NCBI RefSeq assembly: GCF_900111555.1
Contig: NZ_FOHZ01000004.1
Location: forward strand, 133,342-197,341
Length of the DNA: 64,000 nt
Reading direction: 5' to 3'
From: Marinobacter segnicrescens
Lineage (GTDB): Bacteria > Pseudomonadota > Gammaproteobacteria > Pseudomonadales > Oleiphilaceae
In this document: piece after piece, positions 16,086 to 25,730 of the stretch
Layout of the letters: each line of letters begins with the position of its first letter
Position numbering within the stretch: the stretch's first letter is position 1
Made by a program: the position numbers and the translations under genes
The notes under the pieces: generated by a model
The model's database searches: none
Seen by the model: only the letters and a program-made list of their open reading frames with translations
Told to the model about the DNA's origin: nothing

Positions 16086-17735
16086 TTGAAGATTTCCCGC
16101 TGGTCCATGCCGTTGCGTTACAGCGCGCTGACGGCGAGTGTTATCGGTCTGGTGCTCACTGTGCCGCTCGTTTTCTGGTCTCCGGGCTTTGCCCTGCTCG
16201 CACTGGTGTTCCTGGGGCTTGTGGTGCTTGGTGTGTGGGACATGGTGCAGCGTCAGCGAACGGTGAGCCGGAACTATCCGATACTCGCTCATTTCCGCTA
16301 TTTCCTGGAATCCATTGGCCCCGAAATCCGCCAGTATTTTATCCAGTCGGATACCGAGGAGCGTCCGTTTTCCCGGGAGCAACGCACCATCGTCTATCAG
16401 CGGGCCAAGAACATTCTGGACAAGCGCCCCTTCGGTTCCCAGCTGGAGATGTCCAGTGAAGGGTTTGAGTGGATGGACCACTCCATAAAGCCGGTGGAGA
16501 TTCAGGACCCGGATTTTCGCATCACCATCGGATCCCGCTGCGCCAAGCCCTACAGTGCCAGCGTGTTCAACATTTCTGCCATGAGCTTCGGGTCATTGTC
16601 GGCCAACGCCATCCGCTCCCTTAATGAGGGAGCGAAGATCGGGGGCTTCTACCATGATACTGGCGAAGGCTCCATTTCCCGGTATCACCGGGAGCCGGGG
16701 GGCGACCTGGTCTGGGAAATCGGTTCTGGTTATTTCGGTTGCCGTCATGAAGACGGCACGTTCAGCGAAGAGAAGTTCGTGGAGAACGCCACCCTCGACC
16801 AGGTGAAGATGATCGAGATAAAACTCTCCCAGGGTGCCAAGCCTGGACATGGCGGGATACTGCCGGGCGCCAAGGTGACGCCGGAGATCGCCGAAGCCAG
16901 GGGTGTGCCGGTGGGGGAGGACGTGGTCTCCCCGGCCCAGCATTCCGCTTTCTCCACGCCGGTAGAGTTGCTGGAGTTCGTGGACCGGTTACGGGAGCTG
17001 TCCGGTGGCAAGCCGGTGGGCTTCAAACTGGCCATTGGTCACCCCTGGGAGTGGTTCGCCATCGTCAAGGCCATGCTTGAGACGGGCAGACACCCGGACT
17101 TTATCGTGGTGGACGGGGGCGAGGGCGGCACCGGCGCTGCACCGCTGGAGTTCATCAACCGCCTGGGCATGCCGCTGATCGAAGCCCTGTTGCTGGTCCA
17201 CAACTCGCTGGTGGGGACCAACCTGCGCGAGCACATTGCTATCGGGGCAGCCGGCAAAATTACGTCCGCGTTCAACATTGCCCGCATCCTGGCCCTGGGG
17301 GCAGACTGGTGTAATGCAGCGCGGGGTTACATGTTCGCCCTCGGCTGCATCCAGGCGCTGAATTGTCACACCGGCCGCTGCCCCAGCGGGGTGGCCACCC
17401 AGGACCCAGTACGGGGCGGCAAGCTGGATGTGGCGGATAAAAGCGTGCGTGTGGCCAATTTTCATCGCAATACGGTCCAGGCCCTGGCGAACCTGCTCGG
17501 TGCAGCCGGCCTGAATCATCCCAGGGAGCTGGGACCGGAGCATATTGTTCGCCGGGTCAGCAAGACCACGGTGCATTCCTATATGGACCTGTATCCGTTC
17601 CTGGAACCCGGTGAGTTGCTCAACGGCCATGAGCCCGAGCATGGGGTGTTCCGCAAGTATTGGTCGTGCGCGAGGGCCGACAGCTTTGATCCCCCCGAGT
17701 TCATCCTGAAACTGCGGGAAACCAAGTTGCGCTGA
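16086..17735 (+). CDS. FMN-binding glutamate synthase-like protein, membrane-anchored
   Basis: 549 aa. Two hydrophobic helices (about 13-55) anchor the N-terminus. The rest is the FMN-binding barrel of the GltB central domain: GGEGGTGAAPLEF is the phosphate/FMN segment, and CNAARGYMFALGCIQALNCHTGRCPSGVATQDP carries the cysteines that in glutamate synthase bind the 3Fe-4S cluster. It lacks the glutaminase (Ntn) domain, so it is not a full GltB. The start is TTG at 16086, preceded by CCGGAG 7 nt upstream; an ATG at codon 8 has no ribosome site. Function is unknown; a membrane-linked amidotransfer or redox role is possible. It converges with thiQ. Confidence 0.8.
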   Translation: MKISRWSMPLRYSALTASVIGLVLTVPLVFWSPGFALLALVFLGLVVLGVWDMVQRQRTVSRNYPILAHFRYFLESIGPEIRQYFIQSDTEERPFSREQRTIVYQRAKNILDKRPFGSQLEMSSEGFEWMDHSIKPVEIQDPDFRITIGSRCAKPYSASVFNISAMSFGSLSANAIRSLNEGAKIGGFYHDTGEGSISRYHREPGGDLVWEIGSGYFGCRHEDGTFSEEKFVENATLDQVKMIEIKLSQGAKPGHGGILPGAKVTPEIAEARGVPVGEDVVSPAQHSAFSTPVELLEFVDRLRELSGGKPVGFKLAIGHPWEWFAIVKAMLETGRHPDFIVVDGGEGGTGAAPLEFINRLGMPLIEALLLVHNSLVGTNLREHIAIGAAGKITSAFNIARILALGADWCNAARGYMFALGCIQALNCHTGRCPSGVATQDPVRGGKLDVADKSVRVANFHRNTVQALANLLGAAGLNHPRELGPEHIVRRVSKTTVHSYMDLYPFLEPGELLNGHEPEHGVFRKYWSCARADSFDPPEFILKLRETKLR

Positions 17736-17771
17736 CGGGGCAGGCGGCCAGGCCAGGGAAGCCGGGGTTGC

Positions 17772-18410
17772 CTACCAGGCGTGATAGAAGTCTGTTACTT
17801 CCCGGTCAGCCAGGGCCTGGCGGTCACGGGAGTCGTGGCTGACAAGAACCAGGGTTTTGCCCTGGTGCCGGGCCTGCTGAAGCTGGCCCTGCAGAATGGC
17901 CCGGTTTTCGTCGTCCAGGCCGGTCATGGGCTCGTCAAGCAGCAGAATGGGCTGGGGCCGTAACAGGGCCCGGACCACCGCCACTCTCTGGCGCTGACCC
18001 CCGGACAGGTTTTCGGCCTTACGGTTGCCGAATCCGCCAAGATTCACGCCTTCAAGCGCGGCTTTGATTTGCGACCACTGTGTTTTCGACAAACCTAACC
18101 CGGGGTGCAGCCCAAGCCCGATGTTTTCTGCCACAGTGAGGTGATCAAACAGGTTCTGTTCCTGGAATACGGTGGTTACCGGGCGTTCCCAGGGGGGCAA
18201 TGGCCCCAGGCTCTGACCTTGCCAGCGGATATCGCCCCCCGCGGGCGTCAGAAAGCCGGCGACCAGGTTCAGCAACGTACTTTTACCGCAGCCACTGGGG
18301 CCTGTCAGCGCCACGCATTCCCCTTCCTGGATACTGACCTTGAAGCGCCATCCGGTGGTCTCCGCAGGCTGGCCAGGGTAACGGAACAGCAGGTCGTCGA
18401 TTTCAAGCAT
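17772..18410 (-). CDS. thiQ: Thiamine ABC importer ATPase ThiQ
   Basis: 212 aa, the short length typical of ThiQ. Walker A GPSGCGKST, VFQEQNLFDHLTVAENIGLG, signature LSGGQRQR, Walker B ILLLDEP and H-loop VSHD. It overlaps the end of thiP by 8 bp and is the third gene of thiBPQ. It powers uptake of thiamine, thiamine phosphate and thiamine diphosphate. Confidence 0.92.
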   Translation of the reverse strand: MLEIDDLLFRYPGQPAETTGWRFKVSIQEGECVALTGPSGCGKSTLLNLVAGFLTPAGGDIRWQGQSLGPLPPWERPVTTVFQEQNLFDHLTVAENIGLGLHPGLGLSKTQWSQIKAALEGVNLGGFGNRKAENLSGGQRQRVAVVRALLRPQPILLLDEPMTGLDDENRAILQGQLQQARHQGKTLVLVSHDSRDRQALADREVTDFYHAW

Positions 18411-20076
18411 GGGGTACTCCGGTCTGGGTCACTCCGGTATGAGTTGCTGGGGTTCGGTGTGGCAACCGGCCAGGTCGGGACAGCAAGATGAAAATGGCTG
18501 CAATAATCACCAGCAGCCAGCAAGCGGTGCCGGTTGCCGCTGCTACCTGGTAGCTACCCAACTGCTGGTGCAGCAGCATCGGCAGGGTCGGCTGGGCCGG
18601 GGAGCCAAACAGGGCGATCACGCCGAAGTCGCCCATAGACAGGGTGATACCGTATCCCAGTGCCAGTGCCGTGGGGCGTTTCAGCCGGGGCCACTGCAGC
18701 CAGCGCCACCGGTACCAGCCACGGATATCCAGCTGGTCGGCAACCCGGAGTGTGGATGTGCCACTCGCCTGAAACGGCCCCCGCAGCACCTGCAATGTAA
18801 ACGGCAGTGCCATCAGGCTGTTGATCAGGGATACCACCAGCAGCCCGTACCCCTGGATGCCGAGCCGGGGCTGGATCAGCAGGAACAGACCGGTTCCCAG
18901 GACAATGGGCGGCACGATCAACGGCAGGTAGCCGGACACGCTGGCGAGGCTGCGCGGTAGTCCGGGTTTCAGGACATTGGTTGCGGCGAGCAAGGTTAGT
19001 GTGATGGCCACAGCCAGAAAGCCAGCGGGCAGGGCAATCGCGAGGCTCCGCAAGGTGGCGCCCCAGAGTGCCAGCCTTGGGTTGGCAAGCTCGCCGGCCA
19101 GCCAGGGGATTCCCCGTAATGCAATGGCCAGCACCGGCAGGGCCAGGAACAGGGTAAAAAGGCCAATAAGGACACGGTCTGTTATCCGCCGCCAACCAGC
19201 GCTGTCGGCCCTGGGAGAAGCCGTGTCAGCGGACGACGACTGATCGGGCAGCACCGTCTGGTGCCGATTTCCGCGGAAGACCAGCCACCAGAGCCCGCCG
19301 CAGATCAGCAGTTGAACACAGGCCAGTAGCGCGGCCCGGTTGAAGTCGAACTCGAATCGCAACGCCTGGTAGATGGCCACCTCAATGGTGGTGGCTCCGG
19401 GCCCGCCACCGAGCGTGACCACGATGGCGAAGCTGGTAAAACACAGGGAAAACACCAGTGCCGCCAGGCCCGGCAATACAGGGCGAAGGGCAGGCCAGTC
19501 CAGCACCCGCCATAGCTGCCAGCTGCCAAGCCCCAGTTGGCTGGCAGCACGGCGTTGGTTTACAGGGATACGCTCCAGGGTTTGCACCATTACCCGGGCC
19601 GCCAGCGGCGCGTTGAAAAAAATGTGGGCCAGGAGGATGCCGGTGATGCCATAGAGGTTCCAGGGCAGTGAGCCACCTGCCCATTCTGCGGCGTCGGCCA
19701 GCCAGCCATTGCGCCCGTAGACAGCAACCAGCCCCGATACGGCCACGATCGTGGGCATCACCAGGCTGAGTTCCATCAGCCGAAGCAACGCGCTACGCCC
19801 CGGAAACCCGGGGTTTCGAACCAGTGCCCGGGCAACCGGGACGGCAATGAGCAGGCTGCCGAGAACGGAGAGCGTTGCCTGCCAGGCAGTGAACCGGATA
19901 ACCCCCTGAAGGTAAGGGCTTTGCCAGAGTTCCGCGGGTCCGCTCTCAGTGCGCAGGATCAGGGCCAGTAACCCACTTCCCATCAGCAGCAGGATGAGCC
20001 CGGAAAAAACCAACCCGGGAGCCAGCTGCCAATTGCGGTGGGAAAACGGCGGCGCGGGCCGGATAATCGCAGGCAT
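18403..20076 (-). CDS. thiP: Thiamine ABC importer permease ThiP
   Basis: 557 aa with about twelve hydrophobic helices in two homologous halves, a fused permease as expected for ThiP. A soluble spacer with many S/D/A residues (about 270-295) separates the halves. It begins 1 bp after the thiB stop and overlaps thiQ, so translation is coupled. It forms the transmembrane channel of the importer. Confidence 0.92.
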   Translation of the reverse strand: MPAIIRPAPPFSHRNWQLAPGLVFSGLILLLMGSGLLALILRTESGPAELWQSPYLQGVIRFTAWQATLSVLGSLLIAVPVARALVRNPGFPGRSALLRLMELSLVMPTIVAVSGLVAVYGRNGWLADAAEWAGGSLPWNLYGITGILLAHIFFNAPLAARVMVQTLERIPVNQRRAASQLGLGSWQLWRVLDWPALRPVLPGLAALVFSLCFTSFAIVVTLGGGPGATTIEVAIYQALRFEFDFNRAALLACVQLLICGGLWWLVFRGNRHQTVLPDQSSSADTASPRADSAGWRRITDRVLIGLFTLFLALPVLAIALRGIPWLAGELANPRLALWGATLRSLAIALPAGFLAVAITLTLLAATNVLKPGLPRSLASVSGYLPLIVPPIVLGTGLFLLIQPRLGIQGYGLLVVSLINSLMALPFTLQVLRGPFQASGTSTLRVADQLDIRGWYRWRWLQWPRLKRPTALALGYGITLSMGDFGVIALFGSPAQPTLPMLLHQQLGSYQVAAATGTACWLLVIIAAIFILLSRPGRLPHRTPATHTGVTQTGVPHA

Positions 20077-20077
20077 A

Positions 20078-21088
20078 TCAGCGGGTCATGGCATCCAGCC
20101 ATTCGTTGATCCAGGCCTGACGATTGTTCCTCAGGGTTTCCGGCGAAAACATCAACGCCCGTGTTGGCTGGATCAGCCGGTCGAAGACCTCAGGCAGCTC
20201 ATCGCCCAGGTTAATGGCTGGGTACATCACGTTCTTGAGGGGCATGTGGCGCTGGAAATCCGGCGTCAGCATGAACTCCAGGAACGAGCGCGCAAGCGCC
20301 TTCTGGTCCGAGCTTTCGGTCACAGCCGCGACCTCGACCTGCAGGTAATGACCTTCCTCGAACGCTACTGCCTGGTAGCGGTCGGTCTTATCTACCGCCA
20401 TGTGGTAAGCCGGTGAAGTGGAGTAGGACAGGATCATGGGCGCTTCCCCGTTCATGAACAGAGAGAAGTAGCCATCGCTCCAGCTCTGTGTGGTGGTGAG
20501 GATCTTGCCCTGTAATTGCTGCCACCGCTCGTCGGCCTGGTCACCGAAGACGTGTTTCATCCACAGCAGCAACCCCAGCCCGGGGGTGCTGGTGCGCGGG
20601 TCCTGGATGATGATTTTCAGGTCGTCCGGAGCGTCGACCAGGGCCGCAAGGCTTTCGGGGGGATTATCGATCTGTTGGGTATCGTAGACAAACGCAAGGT
20701 AACCCCAGTCATAGGGCACGAAAACCGGGTCCTGCCAGTCCACCGGCAGCGACAATTCCGGGAGTGACAACTGGTGTTGTGTCAGCAGGCCGGTTTTCCT
20801 GGCCGTTTCCATAGTGGATGTGTCCAGGCCCAGTACCAGGTCAGCGCTGGTTCCGGCGCCTTCCAGTCTCAGGCGTTGGAGAATGGCTCCGCCACTGTCC
20901 AGTACGGTGAACTGTAGTTGGCAGTTGCAGTGCTCTTCGAAAGCCTCCTTGATGGCGGGCCCGGGGCCCCACTCCGCTGCAAAGGACGGGTGGGTGTAAA
21001 CCGTCAGCACCGGTTGGCCGTAAACCTGAGTCGCGTTTAGAAAGATAAAGGTAGTCAGCGCAGCGCGCAGTAGCTGGTGGAGGTTCAT
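20078..21088 (-). CDS. thiB: Thiamine-binding periplasmic protein ThiB
   Basis: 336 aa from ATG 21088. Signal peptide with a probable cut after VYGQ (about residue 25). Mature start PVLTVYTHPSFAAEWGPGPAIKEAFEEHC is characteristic of TbpA/ThiB. VPYDWGYLAFVYD and SWSDGYFSLF are ligand-pocket segments of the family. ATG 21088 with AGGA 8 nt upstream is preferred over ATG 21097. A TPP riboswitch lies in its leader, confirming thiamine as the regulated nutrient. Confidence 0.93.
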   Translation of the reverse strand: MNLHQLLRAALTTFIFLNATQVYGQPVLTVYTHPSFAAEWGPGPAIKEAFEEHCNCQLQFTVLDSGGAILQRLRLEGAGTSADLVLGLDTSTMETARKTGLLTQHQLSLPELSLPVDWQDPVFVPYDWGYLAFVYDTQQIDNPPESLAALVDAPDDLKIIIQDPRTSTPGLGLLLWMKHVFGDQADERWQQLQGKILTTTQSWSDGYFSLFMNGEAPMILSYSTSPAYHMAVDKTDRYQAVAFEEGHYLQVEVAAVTESSDQKALARSFLEFMLTPDFQRHMPLKNVMYPAINLGDELPEVFDRLIQPTRALMFSPETLRNNRQAWINEWLDAMTR

Positions 21089-21171
21089 CGCTGGCATCCT
21101 GGTGTGGTCGTAAGCGTTGCCGGGGTGACCAGGGTGCAGTAGAGGGCAGGCGCTGATGGTGTCTCATCGCA

Positions 21172-21254
21172 GGCTCAATCCCTTCGCCGGTATGGTCCGG
21201 ATCAGGTTCCGCGGGTATGGTCTCAGCCCTGCTTCAGGGCACCCCGTTGAGTCC
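21172..21254 (-). ncRNA. TPP riboswitch (THI element)
   Basis: On the minus strand the leader reads ACTCAACGGGGTGCCC, then GGGCTGAGACCATACCCG, AACCTGATCCGGACCATACC and GGCGAAGGGATTGAG. These are the conserved P1 to P5 elements and the CTGAGA thi box of the TPP aptamer. It lies about 84 nt upstream of thiB. A CCTGG in the connecting leader could pair with CCAGG at the ribosome site, pointing to translational control when TPP is bound; that platform is inferred. Confidence 0.95.
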
Positions 21255-21544
21255 TGGCAGGATAACCCGATCATGGTCGTCGGTGCCAGATCCGTGACGG
21301 GTTGTGACAGGGTTTTGTCAGTTCTGAAAGGATGACTTTCTTAACCTGTACTATTCTTCATATTACCGGCCCTTGCAGTTCGCAGGAGAACGCTATTTTG
21401 CTGCAGTGCCTGGAAACTCGATGGGCATCCGAAGCTTTTTTGATTCTTAGAGCTCAAAACAATAAAATTGCGCCGGTGTAACGTTGCGGGAGGAATCTAC
21501 CCCCCGTGAAATGTAGCAAGCCATAGTCTATGGGAGGCTCCACA

Positions 21545-23134
21545 GTGGGCGAGGTTGTCAAAGACGAATACCAGACAGACTACGTGGCAGGCCAGGACAA
21601 CATCAATCCGTTCGGTCTGGACCTGCATGCACCCGTGTTCCCCATTACGGCGATTCTGGTGGTCGTATTCGTAGTGGGCACTCTGATGTTTCCGGAAGGG
21701 GCGAAAGAGCTTCTGGACGGGACCAAGAACGCAATCATCAACAACTTTGATTGGTTCTTCGTACTGAGCGCCAATATCTTCGTGGTGTTCTGTATCGCGC
21801 TGATCTTCATGCCGGTGGGCAAGATCCGCCTGGGTGGCCCGGACGCAAAGCCGGAGTTCTCCACTTTGTCATGGTTCGCCATGCTGTTTGCTGCCGGTAT
21901 GGGCATTGGTCTGATGTTCTGGGCCGTGGCGGAACCGGTGGCCTACTACACAGACTGGTACGGCACGCCGCTGAATGCGGAGCCGAACACCGCTGAGGGT
22001 GCCCGCATGGCCATGGGTGGCACCATGTACCACTGGGGTCTTCATCCGTGGGCTGTCTACGCAGTGGTTGCCTTGTCGCTGGCCTTCTTTTCCTTTAACA
22101 AGGGTATGCCGCTGACGATCCGTTCCGCCTTCTTCCCGCTTCTGAAGGACCGTGTCTGGGGCTGGCCGGGGCACATCATTGATGTGCTTGCCGTAGTCGC
22201 CACCATTTTTGGTCTGGCTACTTCACTGGGTTTCGGCGCTCAGCAGGCCGCATCCGGCCTTGACTACCTGTTCGGCACATCTGCCGGCATCAACGTCCAG
22301 ATGGCTATCATTACCGGTGTTACCTTCCTGGCACTGCTTTCAGTGCTCCGCGGCCTTGATGGTGGCGTGAAGGTGCTCAGTAATATCAACATGATCCTGG
22401 CGGCAGTGCTGTTGCTGTTCATCCTGTTCGCCGGCCCGACCATGGCAATTCTTGAATATGTCTGGGTGACATCGTCAACCTATGTGGCCAACGTGGTTCC
22501 CCTGAGTAACCCGTTTGGTCGCGAAGATGAGACCTGGTTCCATGGCTGGACCGTGTTCTACTGGGCCTGGTGGATCTCCTGGTCACCCTTCGTTGGTATG
22601 TTTATCGCGCGGGTTTCCAGCGGCCGTACCGTTCGTGAATTTATTACGGCGGTGCTGATTATCCCGACCCTGATTACCGTGGTCTGGATGAGTGGCTTCG
22701 GTGGTACAGCGCTTGAGCAGATCCAGGCAGGTGTTGGTGAACTGGCTTCTGAGGGTTTGACAGACGTTTCCCTGGCCATGTTCCAGATGTTTGAGAATCT
22801 GCCGTTCACCGGGATTATTTCCTTTGTCGGCATCGTCCTGGTGCTGGTGTTCTTCGTGACCTCGTCCGATTCCGGCTCGCTGGTTATCGATAGCATCACC
22901 GCCGGTGGCAAGACCGATGCACCCACAGCCCAGCGTGTGTTCTGGGTAGTTATGGAAGGTGCCATCGCGGCTGCGCTGATCTTTGGTGGTGGCTCCGATG
23001 CGCTTGGTGCAATCCAGGCGTCCGCTATCAGTGCGGGCCTGCCGTTTACGGCAATCCTGCTGGTCATGTGCTGGGGTCTGTTCAAGGGGCTCAGCCACGA
23101 GCGCAAGCTGTTGCTGGCTGAAGGAAAGCTCTAG
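21545..23134 (+). CDS. BCCT-family betaine/choline/carnitine transporter
   Basis: 529 aa, about twelve membrane helices. Family marks include FAAGMGIGLMFWAVAEP (BCCT motif), GGTMYHWGLHPWA and the Trp-rich TVFYWAWWISWSPFVGMFIARVS. These carriers bring in trimethylammonium osmolytes with Na+ or H+. The start is taken as GTG 21545 because GGGAGG lies 7 nt before it; the ATG at 21530 would place that site inside the gene. It stands alone, divergent from thiBPQ, and ends with a terminator. It fits an organism facing salt stress, together with the glucosylglycerate cluster. Confidence 0.92.
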   Translation: MGEVVKDEYQTDYVAGQDNINPFGLDLHAPVFPITAILVVVFVVGTLMFPEGAKELLDGTKNAIINNFDWFFVLSANIFVVFCIALIFMPVGKIRLGGPDAKPEFSTLSWFAMLFAAGMGIGLMFWAVAEPVAYYTDWYGTPLNAEPNTAEGARMAMGGTMYHWGLHPWAVYAVVALSLAFFSFNKGMPLTIRSAFFPLLKDRVWGWPGHIIDVLAVVATIFGLATSLGFGAQQAASGLDYLFGTSAGINVQMAIITGVTFLALLSVLRGLDGGVKVLSNINMILAAVLLLFILFAGPTMAILEYVWVTSSTYVANVVPLSNPFGREDETWFHGWTVFYWAWWISWSPFVGMFIARVSSGRTVREFITAVLIIPTLITVVWMSGFGGTALEQIQAGVGELASEGLTDVSLAMFQMFENLPFTGIISFVGIVLVLVFFVTSSDSGSLVIDSITAGGKTDAPTAQRVFWVVMEGAIAAALIFGGGSDALGAIQASAISAGLPFTAILLVMCWGLFKGLSHERKLLLAEGKL

Positions 23135-23156
23135 TCTCTCCAGGCTGGTGACGAAA

Positions 23157-23182
23157 ACCGGGGCTGCGGCTCCGGTTTTTTT
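23157..23182 (+). terminator. Rho-independent terminator of the BCCT gene
   Basis: ACCGGGGC and GGCTCCGGT arms (one G-T pair) with a short loop, followed by a run of T residues. Confidence 0.8.
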
Positions 23183-23258
23183 ATATCTGACAACTGACCC
23201 GCTGCCGGGTGTGGTGGGCACCCCGTAATCTGGTAAGCGGTGTGGTTGGTGGGGAATT

Positions 23259-24206
23259 TCAGGCCCCGAAAGTGGTCATGGAATAGGCTGCACGCTTTTC
23301 CGGCGTGAAATGCGGGCGTTTGAGGGACTCGATATTTCTCAGGCGTGGCAACAAGCCCTTGCCGTTGGCCATCTGGATAGCAAGGCCCGGACGGGCGTTA
23401 AGCTCCAGCAGCAATGGGCCTTCCACTTCATCCAGTACCAGGTCCACCCCGATGTAGCCGAGGCCGGTTGCTTCATAGCAGCGGGCGGCCATTACCAGCA
23501 TGGTGTCCCAGTCATCAATGCGGATGTCACTCACGGGCAGGCCGGTGTCCGGGTGAAGCAGGATCTGGCGATTGAACTGCACCGCATTGAGCGCATGGCC
23601 GGAACCAATGTCCAGGCCAACGCCTACCGCCCCCTGGTGCAGGTTAGCCTTGCCATCGGATGCCCTGGTGGACAGCCGGAGCATGGCCATCACCGGATAG
23701 CCCTGGAATACGACGATCCGGATGTCTGGCACCCCCTGGAAGGAAAATTTTGAGAGCAGGGCGGTCGGTCGCACCAGGTCCTCGACGATGGCCACGTCCG
23801 GTGTGCCGCCCAGACTGTAAAGTCCGGCGAGGATGTTGCTCAGGTGCCGCTCCAGGTAGCCCAGGGTGAGATGGGCGCCAGACGCCTTGACGTACTGGTC
23901 TCCTTCACGGCGCTGGATCACGGTGATCCCCTTGCCTCCGGAGCCCTTTGACGGCTTGATGGCAAACCCTTCCAGGTCCACTGCCATGTCACTGAAGTGA
24001 CTGATTTCGTGCTGCTGACGGACGACCTGCCGCAGGCGGGGGGTCTTGATATCAAACTCTTCGGCCAACAGCTTGGTCTTGAGTTTGTCATCCACCAGCG
24101 GGTAGGAACGACGATCGTTGTAACGGGCGATGTACGACACATTGCGTTCGTTCATCCCCAGGATACCGGCCTTGCGCAGGCGGAAGGGCGATATCCATGC
24201 ACTCAT
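23259..24206 (-). CDS. RimK-like ATP-grasp ligase (alpha-L-glutamate ligase-like)
   Basis: 315 aa, cytosolic. The ATP-grasp fold shows FAIKPSKGSGGKGI (nucleotide-binding Lys and Gly-rich loop, about 102-115) and a late metal-binding GPLLLELNARPG. ATP-grasp ligases join an amine to a carboxyl group through an acyl phosphate. The gene overlaps the upstream transglutaminase/7TM gene by 4 bp (ATGA) and is the last of a three-gene operon. This trio is a recognised association in proteobacteria, thought to modify and process a peptide. The substrate is unknown; the RimK similarity suggests amino-acid addition but not necessarily to ribosomal S6. Confidence 0.85.
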   Translation of the reverse strand: MSAWISPFRLRKAGILGMNERNVSYIARYNDRRSYPLVDDKLKTKLLAEEFDIKTPRLRQVVRQQHEISHFSDMAVDLEGFAIKPSKGSGGKGITVIQRREGDQYVKASGAHLTLGYLERHLSNILAGLYSLGGTPDVAIVEDLVRPTALLSKFSFQGVPDIRIVVFQGYPVMAMLRLSTRASDGKANLHQGAVGVGLDIGSGHALNAVQFNRQILLHPDTGLPVSDIRIDDWDTMLVMAARCYEATGLGYIGVDLVLDEVEGPLLLELNARPGLAIQMANGKGLLPRLRNIESLKRPHFTPEKRAAYSMTTFGA

Positions 24207-25720
24207 GAAAAGTCCCTCACCGGGCTGAACCGCCGTAGCTCACTCAGCTTGTAGCCGGTGTACTGACCCATCAAAAGTACCAGTCCGAACGTCACCAGGT
24301 GCAACTCGGGGAAGTTGAAGGTCAGGTGGCTGGCCAGCGGGGCGTCCATCAGCAGGTACGCCAGCACGGCGACAAACAGGCTGCCAAAGCCCTGGGTCAG
24401 CACTTCCCGCGCGCCGTCTTCTTCCCAGAGGATGGACATCCGCTCGATGGTCCAGGCCAGAATGACCATCGGGAAGAAGGTGACCGTCATGCCGGTATTG
24501 AAGCCCATCTGGTATCCGATAATGCTGATACCGGTGGTGATCGCGATGACCAGGATAATCAGGGCGGATATCCGGGCCACCAGTAGCAGGTTAAGGCTCG
24601 ACAGGTAACCACGCATCAGCAATCCCACGGTAACCACCGAGAGGAACGCAACCAGTCCTGGTATCAGCGATGTCTGCACAAAGGCCACCGCAATGAGCAC
24701 CGGCATGAAGGTACCGGAGGTGCGGATGCCAATGATGATTCGCATAAAGGCTACGACCAGGGCACCGAGGGGGAGTAACAGCAACATACGGAACATGCCC
24801 TGTTCCTCGATGGGCAGTTCGTAGAGGCTCAGAAAGCCGAGGCCGTTGCCGCTGCCCTCACGGGTAGCCAGTTGCAGGGCGGGTACCGTCTGCTGGAGCA
24901 TGGAGAAACTGATCTGCGAGTCTTCGCCCCCCATCACATCCAGCAGTGAATCGGCATCCTGTCGCCATAGCAGGACATCGTCCGGCAGCCCCTGCTGGCC
25001 GGTTTCCGGATGGAAGGTCAGCCAGCGTTCGCCGTTGTGGATTTGCAGGAATGGCCGCAGGGGTTGAAGGCGCCGGGCGTCTTCCAGTTTCAGGCCGTCG
25101 GCCACCCGGGCCGGTATGCCGGCCTGGTTGAGCATGCGTTGGACCAGGGTGACGTAGGGGTTGTTGTTCAGCAATAGCGAGATGTTCTGGTCCGGTTCCG
25201 ACGACTGCATCAGTTTGATCAGCTCCCGGGTCATGCTTTCCGGGCTGGCGGACTTGGCAGCGGCTCGCTCCAGTACCTCGGCCACCGCGGTAGCCTGTGG
25301 CTCTTCCCAGAACACCTCCTCTGGCTCTGGCGGAACCGTTATGATCTCGCCATCGGTGGAACCATCGGGTGTCAGCTGGACATTGAAGTACAGGGTCTGC
25401 GAACCCTCCGCCTGGCGGATGCTCCATTCGGCACGCAAGTCACCGGAATCTTCGATCAGCGAGAAGCCATAGCCCGGTGATGCCGCCTGCTGGGACAGAA
25501 CCCGAAACCCCGGCGGGTTATCCGGCACGTTAAGGCTGACCAGGACTTCCTCGCCACTGGCCTCAAAATCAATGCGTGCTTCCACCATCCATACCGGCTT
25601 TTGTTCCCCCGCCAGCCAGGGTATGCCCAGTTGCACATGGCGGGTCACCGCCAGGGCAATGCCGGCGGCAATCAGTAAAAAAATGGCGAGGTAGAAGGGA
25701 TAGCGGGAACGCTGTTTCAA
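24203..25720 (-). CDS. Inactive transglutaminase fused to seven-transmembrane domain
   Basis: 505 aa. One N-terminal helix (about 8-28) leads to a periplasmic region (about 30-255) with a transglutaminase-like fold that seems to lack the catalytic Cys-His-Asp set. Six to seven hydrophobic helices follow (about 285-490), starting RMLLLLPLGALVVAFMRIIIGIRTSG. This matches the inactive transglutaminase/7TM family. It probably recognises or anchors a periplasmic peptide. It is sandwiched between a protease-like lipoprotein and an ATP-grasp ligase, so it may link outer periplasmic and cytoplasmic steps. Confidence 0.85.
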   Translation of the reverse strand: MKQRSRYPFYLAIFLLIAAGIALAVTRHVQLGIPWLAGEQKPVWMVEARIDFEASGEEVLVSLNVPDNPPGFRVLSQQAASPGYGFSLIEDSGDLRAEWSIRQAEGSQTLYFNVQLTPDGSTDGEIITVPPEPEEVFWEEPQATAVAEVLERAAAKSASPESMTRELIKLMQSSEPDQNISLLLNNNPYVTLVQRMLNQAGIPARVADGLKLEDARRLQPLRPFLQIHNGERWLTFHPETGQQGLPDDVLLWRQDADSLLDVMGGEDSQISFSMLQQTVPALQLATREGSGNGLGFLSLYELPIEEQGMFRMLLLLPLGALVVAFMRIIIGIRTSGTFMPVLIAVAFVQTSLIPGLVAFLSVVTVGLLMRGYLSSLNLLLVARISALIILVIAITTGISIIGYQMGFNTGMTVTFFPMVILAWTIERMSILWEEDGAREVLTQGFGSLFVAVLAYLLMDAPLASHLTFNFPELHLVTFGLVLLMGQYTGYKLSELRRFSPVRDFS

Positions 25721-25730
25721 GACAGGGGCC

